In this document: in pieces, positions 43,531 to 52,891 of the stretch
How the letters are laid out: every line of letters begins with the position of its first letter
Position numbering within the stretch: the first letter of the stretch is position 1
NCBI GenBank assembly: GCA_016873225.1
Contig: VGXS01000025.1
Span: 1-58,507, forward strand
Source: Planctomycetota bacterium
GTDB taxonomy: Bacteria > Planctomycetota > Planctomycetia > Gemmatales > Gemmataceae
Reading direction: 5' to 3'
Length of the DNA: 58,507 nt
Made by a program: the position numbers and the translations under genes
Notes under the pieces: model-generated
Seen by the model: only the letters and a program-made list of their open reading frames with translations
Databases searched by the model: none
Told to the model about the DNA's origin: nothing

Positions 43531-44714
43531 CACCCTGCCAAGTGGTCAGGTGCGAGGATTGGCCGGGATGGCTTGGTCCCCGCCGTGACGGGACCTCTCT
43601 GGAAACCATTATCCCGTGGGCGGCCCAGCCTGAAGTGCTGTGGAAAACCCAAGTTAACGAGGGCCACAGTTCACCCATTGTGGCGGGGGGATTCGTGCTT
43701 CTTCACACCCGCGTTCCAGGAAAGAACTCCGAACAACTCACCGCGCGTGACCTCAAGACCGGCAAAATTGTCTGGGTAGCGGAAAACGAACGGGAACCCT
43801 TCGAAAACTCTTTCGGAACGGGTCCACGCTCCACCCCCGCGACCGGTTCCAGCAAGGTCGTGAGCCACGGAGTGACTGGCGTTTTGGCCTGCCGCGACCT
43901 GACAACGGGCAAGGAACTCTGGAAAGTCGACACGCTTCGGGAATTTGGCGGCAAGAACCTTTTTTTTGGAGCGTCCTCCTCGCCGCTTATTCACGACGGC
44001 AAAGTTTTCTTGATGGTGGGTGGGAAGCAGGCGGCTGTCGTTTGCTTTTCTTTGGAGACTGGCAAGGTCATTTGGAAATCGATGGATGACCGCGCCAGTT
44101 ACAGTTCCCCCGTGATTGTTGGCGAAGGAACCCAAAGCCGCCTGCTTGTCCTGACACAGGCCGGCTTGGCCTCCCTCGACCCTGCCACCGGCCAACCGGA
44201 TTGGAAGTTTCCCCTTGTTGACAAACTCAACGAAAGCTCAACGACTCCCGTCCTTCTTGGCGGTTCCGTCCTGGCGGCCAGCGTGACCTATGGCTCGGTT
44301 TCTTTGAAACCCGCCGATGGGAAACCCGAGGTGAACTGGAAAAACCCATCGTTGACCTGTTACTTCTCGACGCCCGTGCCAACTGCCTCCGGAAAGGAGT
44401 TGCTTGCGGTCACGGGCCGATTGCTTCCTCCGCCATCGTCGGTGCTGCGCTGTGTGGAAGCATCAACTGGAAAGGAATTATGGGCCCAGCAGGGGGTTGG
44501 TAAATACCATGCGGCGTTGATGAGACTCGCGGATGGACGATTCCTCATGCATGATGACTTTGGCCAAATCTCACTTTTTGAAGCCGGCAAGGATGGCATG
44601 AAGACTTTGGCCAAATCCAAGGTCTGCGGCCCAACCTGGGCGCATCCGGCGCTATCCACAGGAATTCTTGTCATTCGCGATGACAAGGAATTGATCGCCC
44701 TGAAAGTTCGGTGA
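43488..44714 (+). CDS. Exported PQQ-like beta-propeller protein
   Basis: This 408-residue protein has a signal peptide (1-22, ending around CQVVRCEDW) and repeated blades with the pattern A-x-D-x-x-T-G-K-x-x-W (ARDLKTGKIVW, CRDLTTGKELW, CFSLETGKVIW, SLDPATGQPDW, CVEASTGKELW), i.e. WD40-like PQQ repeats. The N-terminal DWPGWLGPRRDGTS is typical of planctomycete outer-wall proteins of this class. No PQQ-dehydrogenase catalytic set is visible, so a scaffold or binding role is likely. GGGAG stands nine bases before the ATG inside the preceding gene. Confidence 0.88.
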   Translation: MRALILPLCVAIGLTPCQVVRCEDWPGWLGPRRDGTSLETIIPWAAQPEVLWKTQVNEGHSSPIVAGGFVLLHTRVPGKNSEQLTARDLKTGKIVWVAENEREPFENSFGTGPRSTPATGSSKVVSHGVTGVLACRDLTTGKELWKVDTLREFGGKNLFFGASSSPLIHDGKVFLMVGGKQAAVVCFSLETGKVIWKSMDDRASYSSPVIVGEGTQSRLLVLTQAGLASLDPATGQPDWKFPLVDKLNESSTTPVLLGGSVLAASVTYGSVSLKPADGKPEVNWKNPSLTCYFSTPVPTASGKELLAVTGRLLPPPSSVLRCVEASTGKELWAQQGVGKYHAALMRLADGRFLMHDDFGQISLFEAGKDGMKTLAKSKVCGPTWAHPALSTGILVIRDDKELIALKVR

Positions 44715-44720
44715 TTCGGT

Positions 44721-46211
44721 TCAAGCATCCACCGCAACACGAAACCCGTAGCCAAAATTTCCCCTGAAGGCAGGAAAATTCGCGTTGCGGTATGCCGACC
44801 GGCATCTTGCGGGATCCTGATGCCAGGAACCTCCCCGCAAAACTCGGTGCTTGCCTGTTGCAGGCCCCCGCGGATCAGTCAGCCAAATCTCGTCGTAGGG
44901 TCCATACCAATCCGCGCACCACTCCGAGACATTTCCGTGCATGTCGAACAAGCCCCAAGGATTAGGCTCGAAAGTTCCATACGGGGTGGTGCTTTTGCGG
45001 TTTGGTCCTGGTTCGCCAGATCCAAACGGCAAGTCTCCACGGCAATTAGCCTGACTTCCATCACATTTGTCGCCAAAATGAAATGCCGTGCCGGTTCCAG
45101 CCCGGCAAGCAAATTCCCATTCAGCCTCGGTCGGCAAGCGGCACGGCAGGCGCACCAAGTCCCCCAAACGCTCGCAAAAGAGTCGGGCATCGTGCCATGA
45201 GACCTGTTCCACCGGCAAATCGCCGCCTCGAAACCAGCTTGGATTGCCGCCCATGACCCTTTCCCATTGATCTTGGGTCACGGGTCCCCTCGAAAGGAGG
45301 AATGATCGGCTGATGGTGACATTCCGAGCCAATTCGTCGTCATCCCTGCCCGTGAATCCAGATGGAGTGCCCATCATGAATTCACCCGAACGGATGCGCG
45401 CGAACTCAATGCGGATGCCTGCCCCGAGATCAATCAATGGATAATTGTCTGGAATGTACTCCGCTGATTCCGCCAACCGGCAATCAGCCGACAGGCCTGT
45501 TGGCTCGATCAAGCCCCATGGACCCCGGGCAAATTCATCTACGATCTTACCTTCAAGAAACTCTGGAAACCCCGAATTATCACTGGAACCCATGGCAAAC
45601 GCGGCACATTTCGCGAGAAGAAGGGCGTCAGCACGAAAATCAGGAATAATCCCATGCACCTGGCAAGGAGCGGGAAACTGCCAAAGTTCGCCTTCGATAC
45701 GGACAACACCACGGTCCGCGACTCGCGTCGCCACCCCGAAATCGATCAGGACCAGCCTGTTGGACCCGATCTCATAAAGCAAATTATCAGGGCAGATATC
45801 CCTATGCAGGACACCAGCCCGGTGCATGGAAGCGATCCCCTCGGCAAGTATGCCGAATAGTCGATTGACAAGGTCGGGCCGCAACGGACCATTCGTTTTC
45901 ACATGCTTTCCCAAGCTAGGCCCTTCAAGATATTCCATCACCAGGCACCACGGCCCGTCTGGAGAAGCCTGAAAAAGCCCAACGAATCCGGGTAGCGCCT
46001 GATGTCGGGGCAGACAGCCCAAGGCAAGCGCTTCAGCCTTGAAACGAGCCAATCCGCCCGGCGTTGCCGCCAGGACGGGATCCATGATTTTCAACGCGTA
46101 ATCTTGTCCACCCGATTGGGCCTTAAAGACGGCACCGCAGGCCCCCCGTCCTAGAAAACCCGACAAGGTGTAACTTCCAACCATGTCTCCGACAGCGGGA
46201 AATCGTTTCAT
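44721..46211 (-). CDS. Protein kinase fused to an FGE/sulfatase-modifying-like domain
   Basis: This 496-residue protein joins a Ser/Thr protein-kinase domain (about 1-230) and an FGE-sulfatase domain (about 265-495). The kinase has GRGACG (21-26), Lys41 in ALKI, HRD at 136-138 and DFG at 157-159. The catalytic loop reads HRDICPDN, with Cys140 in place of the usual Lys, and no APE motif is clear. The FGE part has SGEFMMG, VTQDQWERVMG, LPTEAEWEFACRAG, GNVSEWCADWYG and RVLRGGSWHQDPARCRSAYRN; the copper-binding Cys pair of true formylglycine enzymes is absent. No membrane segment is seen. A signalling or binding role is more likely than classic catalysis; related kinase-FGE fusions are common in planctomycetes. 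It converges on the PQQ gene, six bases apart. Confidence 0.88.
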   Translation of the reverse strand: MKRFPAVGDMVGSYTLSGFLGRGACGAVFKAQSGGQDYALKIMDPVLAATPGGLARFKAEALALGCLPRHQALPGFVGLFQASPDGPWCLVMEYLEGPSLGKHVKTNGPLRPDLVNRLFGILAEGIASMHRAGVLHRDICPDNLLYEIGSNRLVLIDFGVATRVADRGVVRIEGELWQFPAPCQVHGIIPDFRADALLLAKCAAFAMGSSDNSGFPEFLEGKIVDEFARGPWGLIEPTGLSADCRLAESAEYIPDNYPLIDLGAGIRIEFARIRSGEFMMGTPSGFTGRDDDELARNVTISRSFLLSRGPVTQDQWERVMGGNPSWFRGGDLPVEQVSWHDARLFCERLGDLVRLPCRLPTEAEWEFACRAGTGTAFHFGDKCDGSQANCRGDLPFGSGEPGPNRKSTTPYGTFEPNPWGLFDMHGNVSEWCADWYGPYDEIWLTDPRGPATGKHRVLRGGSWHQDPARCRSAYRNANFPAFRGNFGYGFRVAVDA

Positions 46212-46306
46212 GAACCACCGAAATGAGAATCCCGGCCATGGGAACTTTCATGATTTCATGGTACAAGACATGAGGTTTTTCGAAACATGCAACGATTGAG
46301 GCTGAA

Positions 46307-47038
46307 ATGCGACGACTCTCCCTTTTTCTCGCCGTGATTCTCATTGGAATGGCTCAATCGCAAGAGAAAAAGCCTTCACCACCCACCAAGTCAGCCAATA
46401 AAGTGGCTCTCGAGTTGCCTCCACTCAAGGGTGAATCCAAGAGCTTGAATTTGTTCGATGGCAAAACTCTCGATGGCTGGTCTGGCTATCAGGACCTTTG
46501 GTCAGTCAAGGACGGTGTGATCATCGCCAAGAACACCAAGCCCTTGAAATTCAGCACTTACCTGCTGACTAAGGATTCATTCAGCGATTTCCGGGTGATC
46601 TTTTCCGCCAAGCTCGTTGAATCCGAAATGCATTCTGGAATTTCCTTTTGGGGTGAGGTGCGTCCGGGGGTAAGCAAGGAACCAGAAAAGGACCGCTCGG
46701 AGCACACCTATGCCGGACACCTTGTGATGTTTCCTTCCGGATACGGGATGTACGACCTGTTCGGCAGGAACGGTCTCGGTGTCGATGGCGGACCTGCGAA
46801 AAAGGTCGGTAAACAACACGACTGGAACGACATAGAGGTGCTGACTCAAGGCAATCGGGTACGGGTTGCCATCAATGGTTCCGCCGTCGTTGATTGGCGT
46901 GATCCCGAACCGAAGCGCATCAAGGTCGGCCCCATCGGACTCCAATTGCACTCAAACTCGATTCCCCAGGAAATCCACTTCAAGGGCCTTTCCTTGGAAA
47001 CATTTCCCAAGGAAGACCGGTTGATCACGGTGAAATGA
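46307..47038 (+). CDS. Exported DUF1080 (3-keto-disaccharide hydrolase-like) protein
   Basis: This 243-residue protein has a signal peptide (1-19) and a DUF1080 (PF06439) concanavalin-like fold: SLNLFDGKTLDGWSGY, WSVKDGVIIAK, YLLTKDSFSDFRV, NDIEVLTQGNRVRVAINGSAVVDW (in parts) and GPIGLQLHS. Related proteins hydrolyse 3-keto-glycosides; many remain untested. GAGG precedes the ATG, and a dienelactone hydrolase gene follows after 22 bases, suggesting a short operon. It is divergent from the kinase-FGE gene. Confidence 0.88.
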   Translation: MRRLSLFLAVILIGMAQSQEKKPSPPTKSANKVALELPPLKGESKSLNLFDGKTLDGWSGYQDLWSVKDGVIIAKNTKPLKFSTYLLTKDSFSDFRVIFSAKLVESEMHSGISFWGEVRPGVSKEPEKDRSEHTYAGHLVMFPSGYGMYDLFGRNGLGVDGGPAKKVGKQHDWNDIEVLTQGNRVRVAINGSAVVDWRDPEPKRIKVGPIGLQLHSNSIPQEIHFKGLSLETFPKEDRLITVK

Positions 47039-47060
47039 AGGCTGTTTCTGGAATCCTCGA

Positions 47061-47807
47061 ATGATTGTCACCCAGTCGGACACGGATATTTCAACGCCGA
47101 CTGGACGGATGCGGACCTATCTGTTCATTCCCCAGCAACCGGGGCGCCCTCCCCGTCCGCGACCTGGATTGCTGTTTTTCTCGGAAATTTTTCAGGCCAC
47201 CGATCCAGTCAGGCGATTGGCCATCCTTTTGGCATCCCATGGTTATGTTGTTGCCGTTCCCGAGATTTACCACTCCCATGAACCGGCCGGAACAGTGCTT
47301 GGATACGACGAAGCCGGCAAGGCCAGGGGCAATTCCCTCAAATCCATCATTCCCATGGGAGAGTTCGATCAGGATATCAGGGAACTCGCCCGGTTCCTCA
47401 AGGCCCATCCCGCTTGCAGCGGACATCTGGGAGCTTTCGGGATTTGCCTTGGTGGACACCTCGCTTTTCGCGCCGCGCTGTTTTCCGAAATAGCCGCGAC
47501 GGCTTGCCTTTATCCCACGGACCTTCATTCAGGAACACTTGGAAGGGGAGGCCATGCTGATTCACTGGCGAGGGCGGGGGAAATCCGTGGAGAATTGCTG
47601 ATGGTTTTTGGCAGGCAGGACCCCCATGTGCCACCGGATGGAAGATCGGTTATTCACGAAGCCCTTGAGAAGGCCGATGTCTACTTTTCATGGCACGAGT
47701 TCAACGCGGCACACGCCTTCGCGCGAGACGAGGGCGAACGATATGATGCCGACGCGACCCGCCATGCAACAGGCCTGGCGCTGGAAATGTTTCGAAGGTG
47801 TCTTTGA
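47061..47807 (+). CDS. Dienelactone hydrolase family protein
   Basis: This 248-residue alpha/beta hydrolase shows the Cys nucleophile elbow GICLGGHLA, an Asp region VFGRQDPHVPPDG, and His in NAAHAFARDEG, the Cys-Asp-His triad of dienelactone hydrolases. N-terminal LFFSEIFQATDPVRRLA (in parts) and HGYVVAVPEIYH are also typical. Dienelactone hydrolases open lactones in aromatic degradation, but many homologues act on other esters. No ring-cleavage genes are nearby, so the substrate is open. It converges with nagA (4-base gap). Confidence 0.88.
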   Translation: MIVTQSDTDISTPTGRMRTYLFIPQQPGRPPRPRPGLLFFSEIFQATDPVRRLAILLASHGYVVAVPEIYHSHEPAGTVLGYDEAGKARGNSLKSIIPMGEFDQDIRELARFLKAHPACSGHLGAFGICLGGHLAFRAALFSEIAATACLYPTDLHSGTLGRGGHADSLARAGEIRGELLMVFGRQDPHVPPDGRSVIHEALEKADVYFSWHEFNAAHAFARDEGERYDADATRHATGLALEMFRRCL

Positions 47808-47811
47808 AACT

Positions 47812-48990
47812 TTATGCCTTGAATACCAACCCGCCTTCCACCCATGTCTCACGGATGCTCCACTCAGAATCCATGAGGATAAAATCCGCCTTCTTGCCAA
47901 CCTCCAACGAACCAATGGTTGAATCCAAGCCGGCCACCCTCGCCGGAGTCAGGCTTGCCATGCGTGCCACCAGGTGGGGCGGAGCCTTGGTCGCCCTAAG
48001 CATGGTGCGAAATCCCTGGTCCATTCCTGAGACTGAAGAAGCCAGGGCTTTTCCATCAACGGTGAGGCCAACTCCATCCCGCTTGATCACGACTTCACCT
48101 AGTTCCATTGGTCCAAATACGGCCGGTCCATCCGGACAGTCCATGGCACGCATCGCATCGGTGACCAAGGCCAGGTTCCCAGGCCCCTTGATCTTGTAGG
48201 CTAGCATCAGGAGTTCATCAGCCAGGTGTCGACCATCCGCGATCACTTCGGTTGTCAACGCATCAAGACAAAGGGTCGCCTCCATCACCCCGCCCCGCAT
48301 GGGATAGGTTTGCAATTGCCTCAACCTGGCCCGGTCAGACATGGCGCAGAACAGGTGATCGACATGCCTGGCACCCCATGCCACAGCTTGCTCAACCTGA
48401 TGGAATGTCGCGTGGGAATGACCGAGGTTCAACCGAACGCCGGATTCCATACATGCCTTGGCAAATTCCTCGGCGCCAGGCAATTCGGGCGCGACGCTTG
48501 CCGTCCGCACGACCGCTGGATCAAGCATCGACCTGAATTCGCATTCACTCGGATTCACCAGACCATCCGAAGGATGGCATCCCTTGGCCGAAGGCGCGAA
48601 AAATGGACCATACAAATGCACACCGGGGATCCGCGCGCCCCCCGTTGGCTGATTGACGAGCGATTTGGCCTTGTTCAAAAACCGGTGGATGAGACGGTCG
48701 GGAGCCACCGTCGATGTGGCCAGAAGGCGGGTTGTCCCATGACGGGCATGGGATCGGCACACCCCGAGAAAGGCTTCCGTCGTTCCATCCATGAAATCAT
48801 GGCTTCCACCGCCATGAACATGAAGGTCGAAAAATCCAGGGGAGATTACGCCGTTCCAACTTCGGCAACCAGATCCTGGGAGGGAGTCCGGTCCTGTGAA
48901 TTCGATCGAGATGATCAAACCATTTTCATGCCGGAGGATCCCATATTGCTCCCGGTCTGGAAGCAACAGCAATCCATGAAGGCTCGGCAT
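47812..48990 (-). CDS. nagA: N-acetylglucosamine-6-phosphate deacetylase-like protein
   Basis: The 392-residue amidohydrolase-superfamily protein has the family elements FDLHVHGGGSHDFMDG, GHSHATFHQ, HVDHLFCAMS, VTDAMRAMD (catalytic Asp) and a C-terminal GSLEVGKKADFIL. NagA removes acetyl from GlcNAc-6-phosphate, feeding amino sugars into glycolysis. Unusually the metal-ligand motif H-L-E-G-P is HLYGPFF, Glu replaced by Tyr, and Asn of the HLFNAM motif is Cys; I recall the Tyr variant in related planctomycete proteins. The substrate may therefore differ. The gene follows the DUF1549/1553 gene by 21 bases. Confidence 0.85.
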   Translation of the reverse strand: MPSLHGLLLLPDREQYGILRHENGLIISIEFTGPDSLPGSGCRSWNGVISPGFFDLHVHGGGSHDFMDGTTEAFLGVCRSHARHGTTRLLATSTVAPDRLIHRFLNKAKSLVNQPTGGARIPGVHLYGPFFAPSAKGCHPSDGLVNPSECEFRSMLDPAVVRTASVAPELPGAEEFAKACMESGVRLNLGHSHATFHQVEQAVAWGARHVDHLFCAMSDRARLRQLQTYPMRGGVMEATLCLDALTTEVIADGRHLADELLMLAYKIKGPGNLALVTDAMRAMDCPDGPAVFGPMELGEVVIKRDGVGLTVDGKALASSVSGMDQGFRTMLRATKAPPHLVARMASLTPARVAGLDSTIGSLEVGKKADFILMDSEWSIRETWVEGGLVFKA

Positions 48991-49011
48991 TCGATTTTTA
49001 AACCACGGTGT

Positions 49012-51504
49012 TTAGTGGCGGAAAAGAAACTCTTTGGCGTTGATGAGGGCCCAGTGGAGGTCCTCAAGACCGCGCCTGCGGTCTTTCACCTTGGCAATGT
49101 GTGCAATGGCAATTTTTTGGTCCTCCGCTGATGGCGGGCGGGAAAGGGTGTTGTAATAGAGATCATCCAATATCTCCTTGTCCGACTTGCCGGCCTGAAT
49201 AAGGCGGCCAACCCGATTTGTTGCCGAGCGCAGTTTGTCGTTAATCGTCGGGCCGTTGATCAGTTGCAGGGCTTGCGCAAGGTTACTATCACTTTCGCGC
49301 TCGCATTCGCAAGCCAACTCACGGGCAGGTTGGCCGAAGGTCTTGAGGAAAAGGTTGTTGACTTCGCCGTCAGGCAACTGGGTGGCGCGGGTACCCGCCG
49401 GCAGGCCCGCGAATTTCTCCGGCATTTCAGTCGCCTGGCAGATGGCGTCAAGCAACTGTTCGGCAGTCAGCAACCTCGAGACGGCGTGACTGAAATACCT
49501 GTTGTCATCCTTGTTTCCGTCATTGGTGGTCGCGGAAAGCTGATAGGTGCGCGAGTTCATGATCGTCCTGATCAAATGCTTGACATCAAATCGATGGGAG
49601 ACAAGGTCACGCGCCAAAAACGAGAGCAGGTCGTCATTGGCTGACGGATTGGAATCACGGAAATCATCGACAGGTTCAACGATTCCCCTTCCCATCACAT
49701 GGAACCAAATACGGTTGGCCAAAGCGCGGGCGAAAAACGGATTTTCACCCGAGGTCATCCAACCGGCGAGGGGTTCCCGCCGGTCCTGCCCGGGAGCCAC
49801 TTGGGCGATATCGCCACCCATGAATTTGGGCGCCATCACCTTGCCAGTCCTGGGTTGGGTGATTTCGCCACCCTTGTCGGTATAAACAATTTCAGCGCCC
49901 GGTATTTGAGGCGTGGGCCCGGGTTGGGAAGGATCGGCCTTCTGTTTAACGCGGGCAAAAAATGCCGCAAAGCTGTAGTAATCGTCCTGGGTCCACCGTT
50001 CGAACGGGTGGTTGTGGCATTTGGCGCACTGCATCCTGACACCGAAGAACAGCTGGGCCGTGGTTTCGGCGAGGTTTTGGGGATCCTTGGCAACCCTGTA
50101 ATAGTTGGCGGGGGCCACGCTGAAAGTGCTGCCACGGGAAGTGATCAGGTCACGCACAACCTGATCGAAGGGGGCGTTTTGTGAAACCTGTTCATGAATC
50201 CACTTCTGGAAAACTTGGGTGCCCTTGACCTGAATCGTCTTGCGGTTGGAACGCAAGACATCCGACCATTTCAGTGTCCAAAAATCAGCATATTCGGGCC
50301 TTTCGAGGAGGGAATCGACCAGCTTCGACCTCTTGTCAGAACCCTTGTCCGAAAGAAACGCCTTGACTTCATCAGCGGTTGGAATGATGCCGCAGACATC
50401 GAGATATACTCGCCGGACAAAATCGGCGTCATTGCAGGTTTCCGAAGGGCTGATGTTGAGCAGCTTGAGCTTGGCAAAGACATGCTTGTCGATTTCATTG
50501 TTTTCAGGAATGTTGGGCCAAACGAAGCCCGGTCGGGGTTCAAGATAAGTGAGGCGGACAGTGACCATTTCTTCCAGGTATCGGGCGAGGATCGCCACTT
50601 CACCGGCCTGCCTGAATTCGACTAGGCCGTTGGAGGAAACTTCTGCCACAGCCGGATCGGAACTCGACATCGCAGTAAGCCTGGTGACATCACGGACAGT
50701 GCCGTCGGAAAATGCGGCTTCGACCGATATCTGCTGCCAACGGGCCGGTTTCACCTGCAACCGGGCACCCGGCAGAACCTTGAGGGATTTCACGACGGGT
50801 AGATTGGTTGCGTCATCCTTCATTCCTTCGGCGAGCCACGATTCAACGGCATTGGTGGCCACGCTTCCTGTCACGAATCGCTGACCGCCCTCATGGGCTA
50901 CACGGCCGAGCCCTTTTTGGAGGAGAAGGCTAGCCAACGGATCATGGGAAACGGTGCGCCGGCCAAGGACATCCCTGGTCAATTGCTGGAAATCCGCGGT
51001 TGGATCAAAGCCTCGCAGGCTCAGCTTGAATCCGTTTTTTCCGGATGGCGTGCCATGGCATGCCCCCATGTTGCACCCACCAACATTCAGCGCGGCAATC
51101 ACTTCATGACGAAAACTGACAGGAATCGGCTTTTCGAAATCCTTCACCACCAAGGGCACTTCCACACGAGATTTCCCGGCGGTAGCCACCAACTTGCCCA
51201 TGCCGTTGGCGAGCGGTGTGACAAATCCAGTTTCGTCGATGCGCGCAAGTGACGGAGGATCAATAGAGATTGCGGCCAATCCAGTGAGGTCGCGGACGAC
51301 TTGCTCCGCATAACTTCCAGTGACCAGAACCTGACGCCTTGAACGCTTGCCGATCAGGTCAATGGAAGCTGGTTCTACCTTAAGGGATTGCGGTTCACCA
51401 ACAGCCTTTTGTCGCTGTTCAGCATCGACAGGCCAACCCGCGAAAGCGTTTGGGGCCAAACAAAGAATCGCGGTTAGTCCGACTAATTGCAGGCTGCGGT
51501 GCAT
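49012..51504 (-). CDS. Exported DUF1549/DUF1553 protein with cytochrome-like motifs
   Basis: This 830-residue planctomycete-type protein starts with a signal peptide (about 1-22, AFAGW). Residues ~45-125 and ~240-325 are bacterial Ig-like (BIG2-type) stretches (KSRVEVPLVV, AVAEVSSNGLVEF). A CNMGACHG motif lies at about 143-150. DUF1549 follows (PENNEIDKHVFAKL, FVRRVYLDVCGIIPTADE in parts), then CAKCHNHPFERW, and DUF1553 (SGENPFFARALANRIWFHVMGRG in parts, ending ALINAKEFLFRH). The Cys-His motifs suggest heme c attachment, but function is unproven. It is followed by nagA after 21 bases. Confidence 0.92.
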   Translation of the reverse strand: MHRSLQLVGLTAILCLAPNAFAGWPVDAEQRQKAVGEPQSLKVEPASIDLIGKRSRRQVLVTGSYAEQVVRDLTGLAAISIDPPSLARIDETGFVTPLANGMGKLVATAGKSRVEVPLVVKDFEKPIPVSFRHEVIAALNVGGCNMGACHGTPSGKNGFKLSLRGFDPTADFQQLTRDVLGRRTVSHDPLASLLLQKGLGRVAHEGGQRFVTGSVATNAVESWLAEGMKDDATNLPVVKSLKVLPGARLQVKPARWQQISVEAAFSDGTVRDVTRLTAMSSSDPAVAEVSSNGLVEFRQAGEVAILARYLEEMVTVRLTYLEPRPGFVWPNIPENNEIDKHVFAKLKLLNISPSETCNDADFVRRVYLDVCGIIPTADEVKAFLSDKGSDKRSKLVDSLLERPEYADFWTLKWSDVLRSNRKTIQVKGTQVFQKWIHEQVSQNAPFDQVVRDLITSRGSTFSVAPANYYRVAKDPQNLAETTAQLFFGVRMQCAKCHNHPFERWTQDDYYSFAAFFARVKQKADPSQPGPTPQIPGAEIVYTDKGGEITQPRTGKVMAPKFMGGDIAQVAPGQDRREPLAGWMTSGENPFFARALANRIWFHVMGRGIVEPVDDFRDSNPSANDDLLSFLARDLVSHRFDVKHLIRTIMNSRTYQLSATTNDGNKDDNRYFSHAVSRLLTAEQLLDAICQATEMPEKFAGLPAGTRATQLPDGEVNNLFLKTFGQPARELACECERESDSNLAQALQLINGPTINDKLRSATNRVGRLIQAGKSDKEILDDLYYNTLSRPPSAEDQKIAIAHIAKVKDRRRGLEDLHWALINAKEFLFRH

Positions 51505-51633
51505 ATTAAACCCTCATCGGGAGTTGGGCGGCGACAGAGGATATCACCGCTCAACAGGTCGGCAGGAAGCGGACTGTTTAATCCAAGTCTCAAGGATGAA
51601 GCCTTTCCGGTCAAGCTCACGAACAACGAAACA

Positions 51634-52863
51634 TTAAAATGATTTCAAATTCAACGCTTTTTCCATCAGTTGGTGTCCCGGATCAACAACCAATCCGGTT
51701 TCATGAGCTGCGGCCTCACTGTACTCCGATGCCTTGTCGCTGCGAATTCCCACCCCGGCCAATGCGAATGGAACCGGACCATGGCTATGGGCCCGAGTCC
51801 GCAATGGCGTTCGGTGATCTGGCTCTATCAAGATTCTGCTATCAGGATATCGATTGAGAGCTTCAAGCATCGGCCCGACGATTTTTGAGTCAATTTCCTC
51901 GATTGCACTAACCTTGGCATCCACCCGCCCCTCGTGTGATGCCTCGTCTGGTGCCTCAACATGAATGCAAACGACATCATGGGTGGCCAAGGCGTCGATC
52001 CCATATCGGCCCTTGGCAGCGTAATCGGTGTCCAAATAACCAGTTGCTCCGGGTACATTGATGCGATTCCACCCGATCAGTTGCCCAACCCCCCGAACTA
52101 AGTCAACAGCGCTGATAATCGCCCCTTTCTTGCCGAATCTTTCCTGAAAATTTTTCAGGACCGGTGCCTTTCCCATGCCCCAGAGCCAGCACTGCGTGGC
52201 CGTTTTGTGGCCAGCGGCGATTCTGGATTTATTGAAGGGCGATTCAGCAAAAAGCGGAACGCTCGCGAGCATGATTTCCTTGAGCATCTCCGAGCCTGGG
52301 CCTATGGGGAGGTGGCCCGCGACTTGCTGGTCGGGAATATCATGGGGTGGCTGTCCCTTCGTGGCCGCGGAAAAGACAGCGGCTCCGCCGCGAACAACTA
52401 ACAGGTTGCGATAGCTGACTCCCGGATGAAACTCCAAGGAAACCGATACCCCATTCACCTTACGCGGCCCGCCAAGCCGCTCCTGAAGCACCTCGAGCAG
52501 TGCCTTTCCCGTGGCATTGTCAATATGGCCAGCCGTGAAATCCCTCATGGCGCCGTCAGGCACGTGGACGAGGTTGCAGCGAACCGCCCAGTCGTCAGGT
52601 CCAAGGGTGATGCCCATGGCACGGGCCTCAAGGGGCGCGCGCCCCGTGTAGACCTGGTCTGGGTCGTATCCGAAAAGGCTCAATGTCGCCACATCGCTGG
52701 CGGGAGTCTGCCTTGGCGGCACATTGTTGGAAAGGCCGACGATTCCCCTTGTCGCCACTTCGTCCATTCCCGGTGTCTTGGCCGCCTGGAGCGGTGTCCG
52801 GCCACCAAGGCTTGATTGTGGTTCGTCGGCCGCTCCATCGGGAATGACAATCACAAGCTTCAT
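51634..52863 (-). CDS. apgM: Cofactor-independent phosphoglycerate mutase, archaeal type
   Basis: This 409-residue alkaline-phosphatase-superfamily enzyme interconverts 3- and 2-phosphoglycerate. Family elements are IPDGAADEP at the N-terminus (metal-binding Asp), TPASDVATLSLFGYDP (nucleophile Ser), HVEAPDEASHEGR, and LIEPDHRTPLRTRAHSHGPVPFAL (in parts) for metal ligands. Bacterial members are sometimes annotated as homoserine kinase-like. It follows the S46 peptidase gene by 28 bases, so the two may be co-transcribed. Confidence 0.92.
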   Translation of the reverse strand: MKLVIVIPDGAADEPQSSLGGRTPLQAAKTPGMDEVATRGIVGLSNNVPPRQTPASDVATLSLFGYDPDQVYTGRAPLEARAMGITLGPDDWAVRCNLVHVPDGAMRDFTAGHIDNATGKALLEVLQERLGGPRKVNGVSVSLEFHPGVSYRNLLVVRGGAAVFSAATKGQPPHDIPDQQVAGHLPIGPGSEMLKEIMLASVPLFAESPFNKSRIAAGHKTATQCWLWGMGKAPVLKNFQERFGKKGAIISAVDLVRGVGQLIGWNRINVPGATGYLDTDYAAKGRYGIDALATHDVVCIHVEAPDEASHEGRVDAKVSAIEEIDSKIVGPMLEALNRYPDSRILIEPDHRTPLRTRAHSHGPVPFALAGVGIRSDKASEYSEAAAHETGLVVDPGHQLMEKALNLKSF

Positions 52864-52891
52864 GGAATTATCAACTCCTCAACCACGGGGG

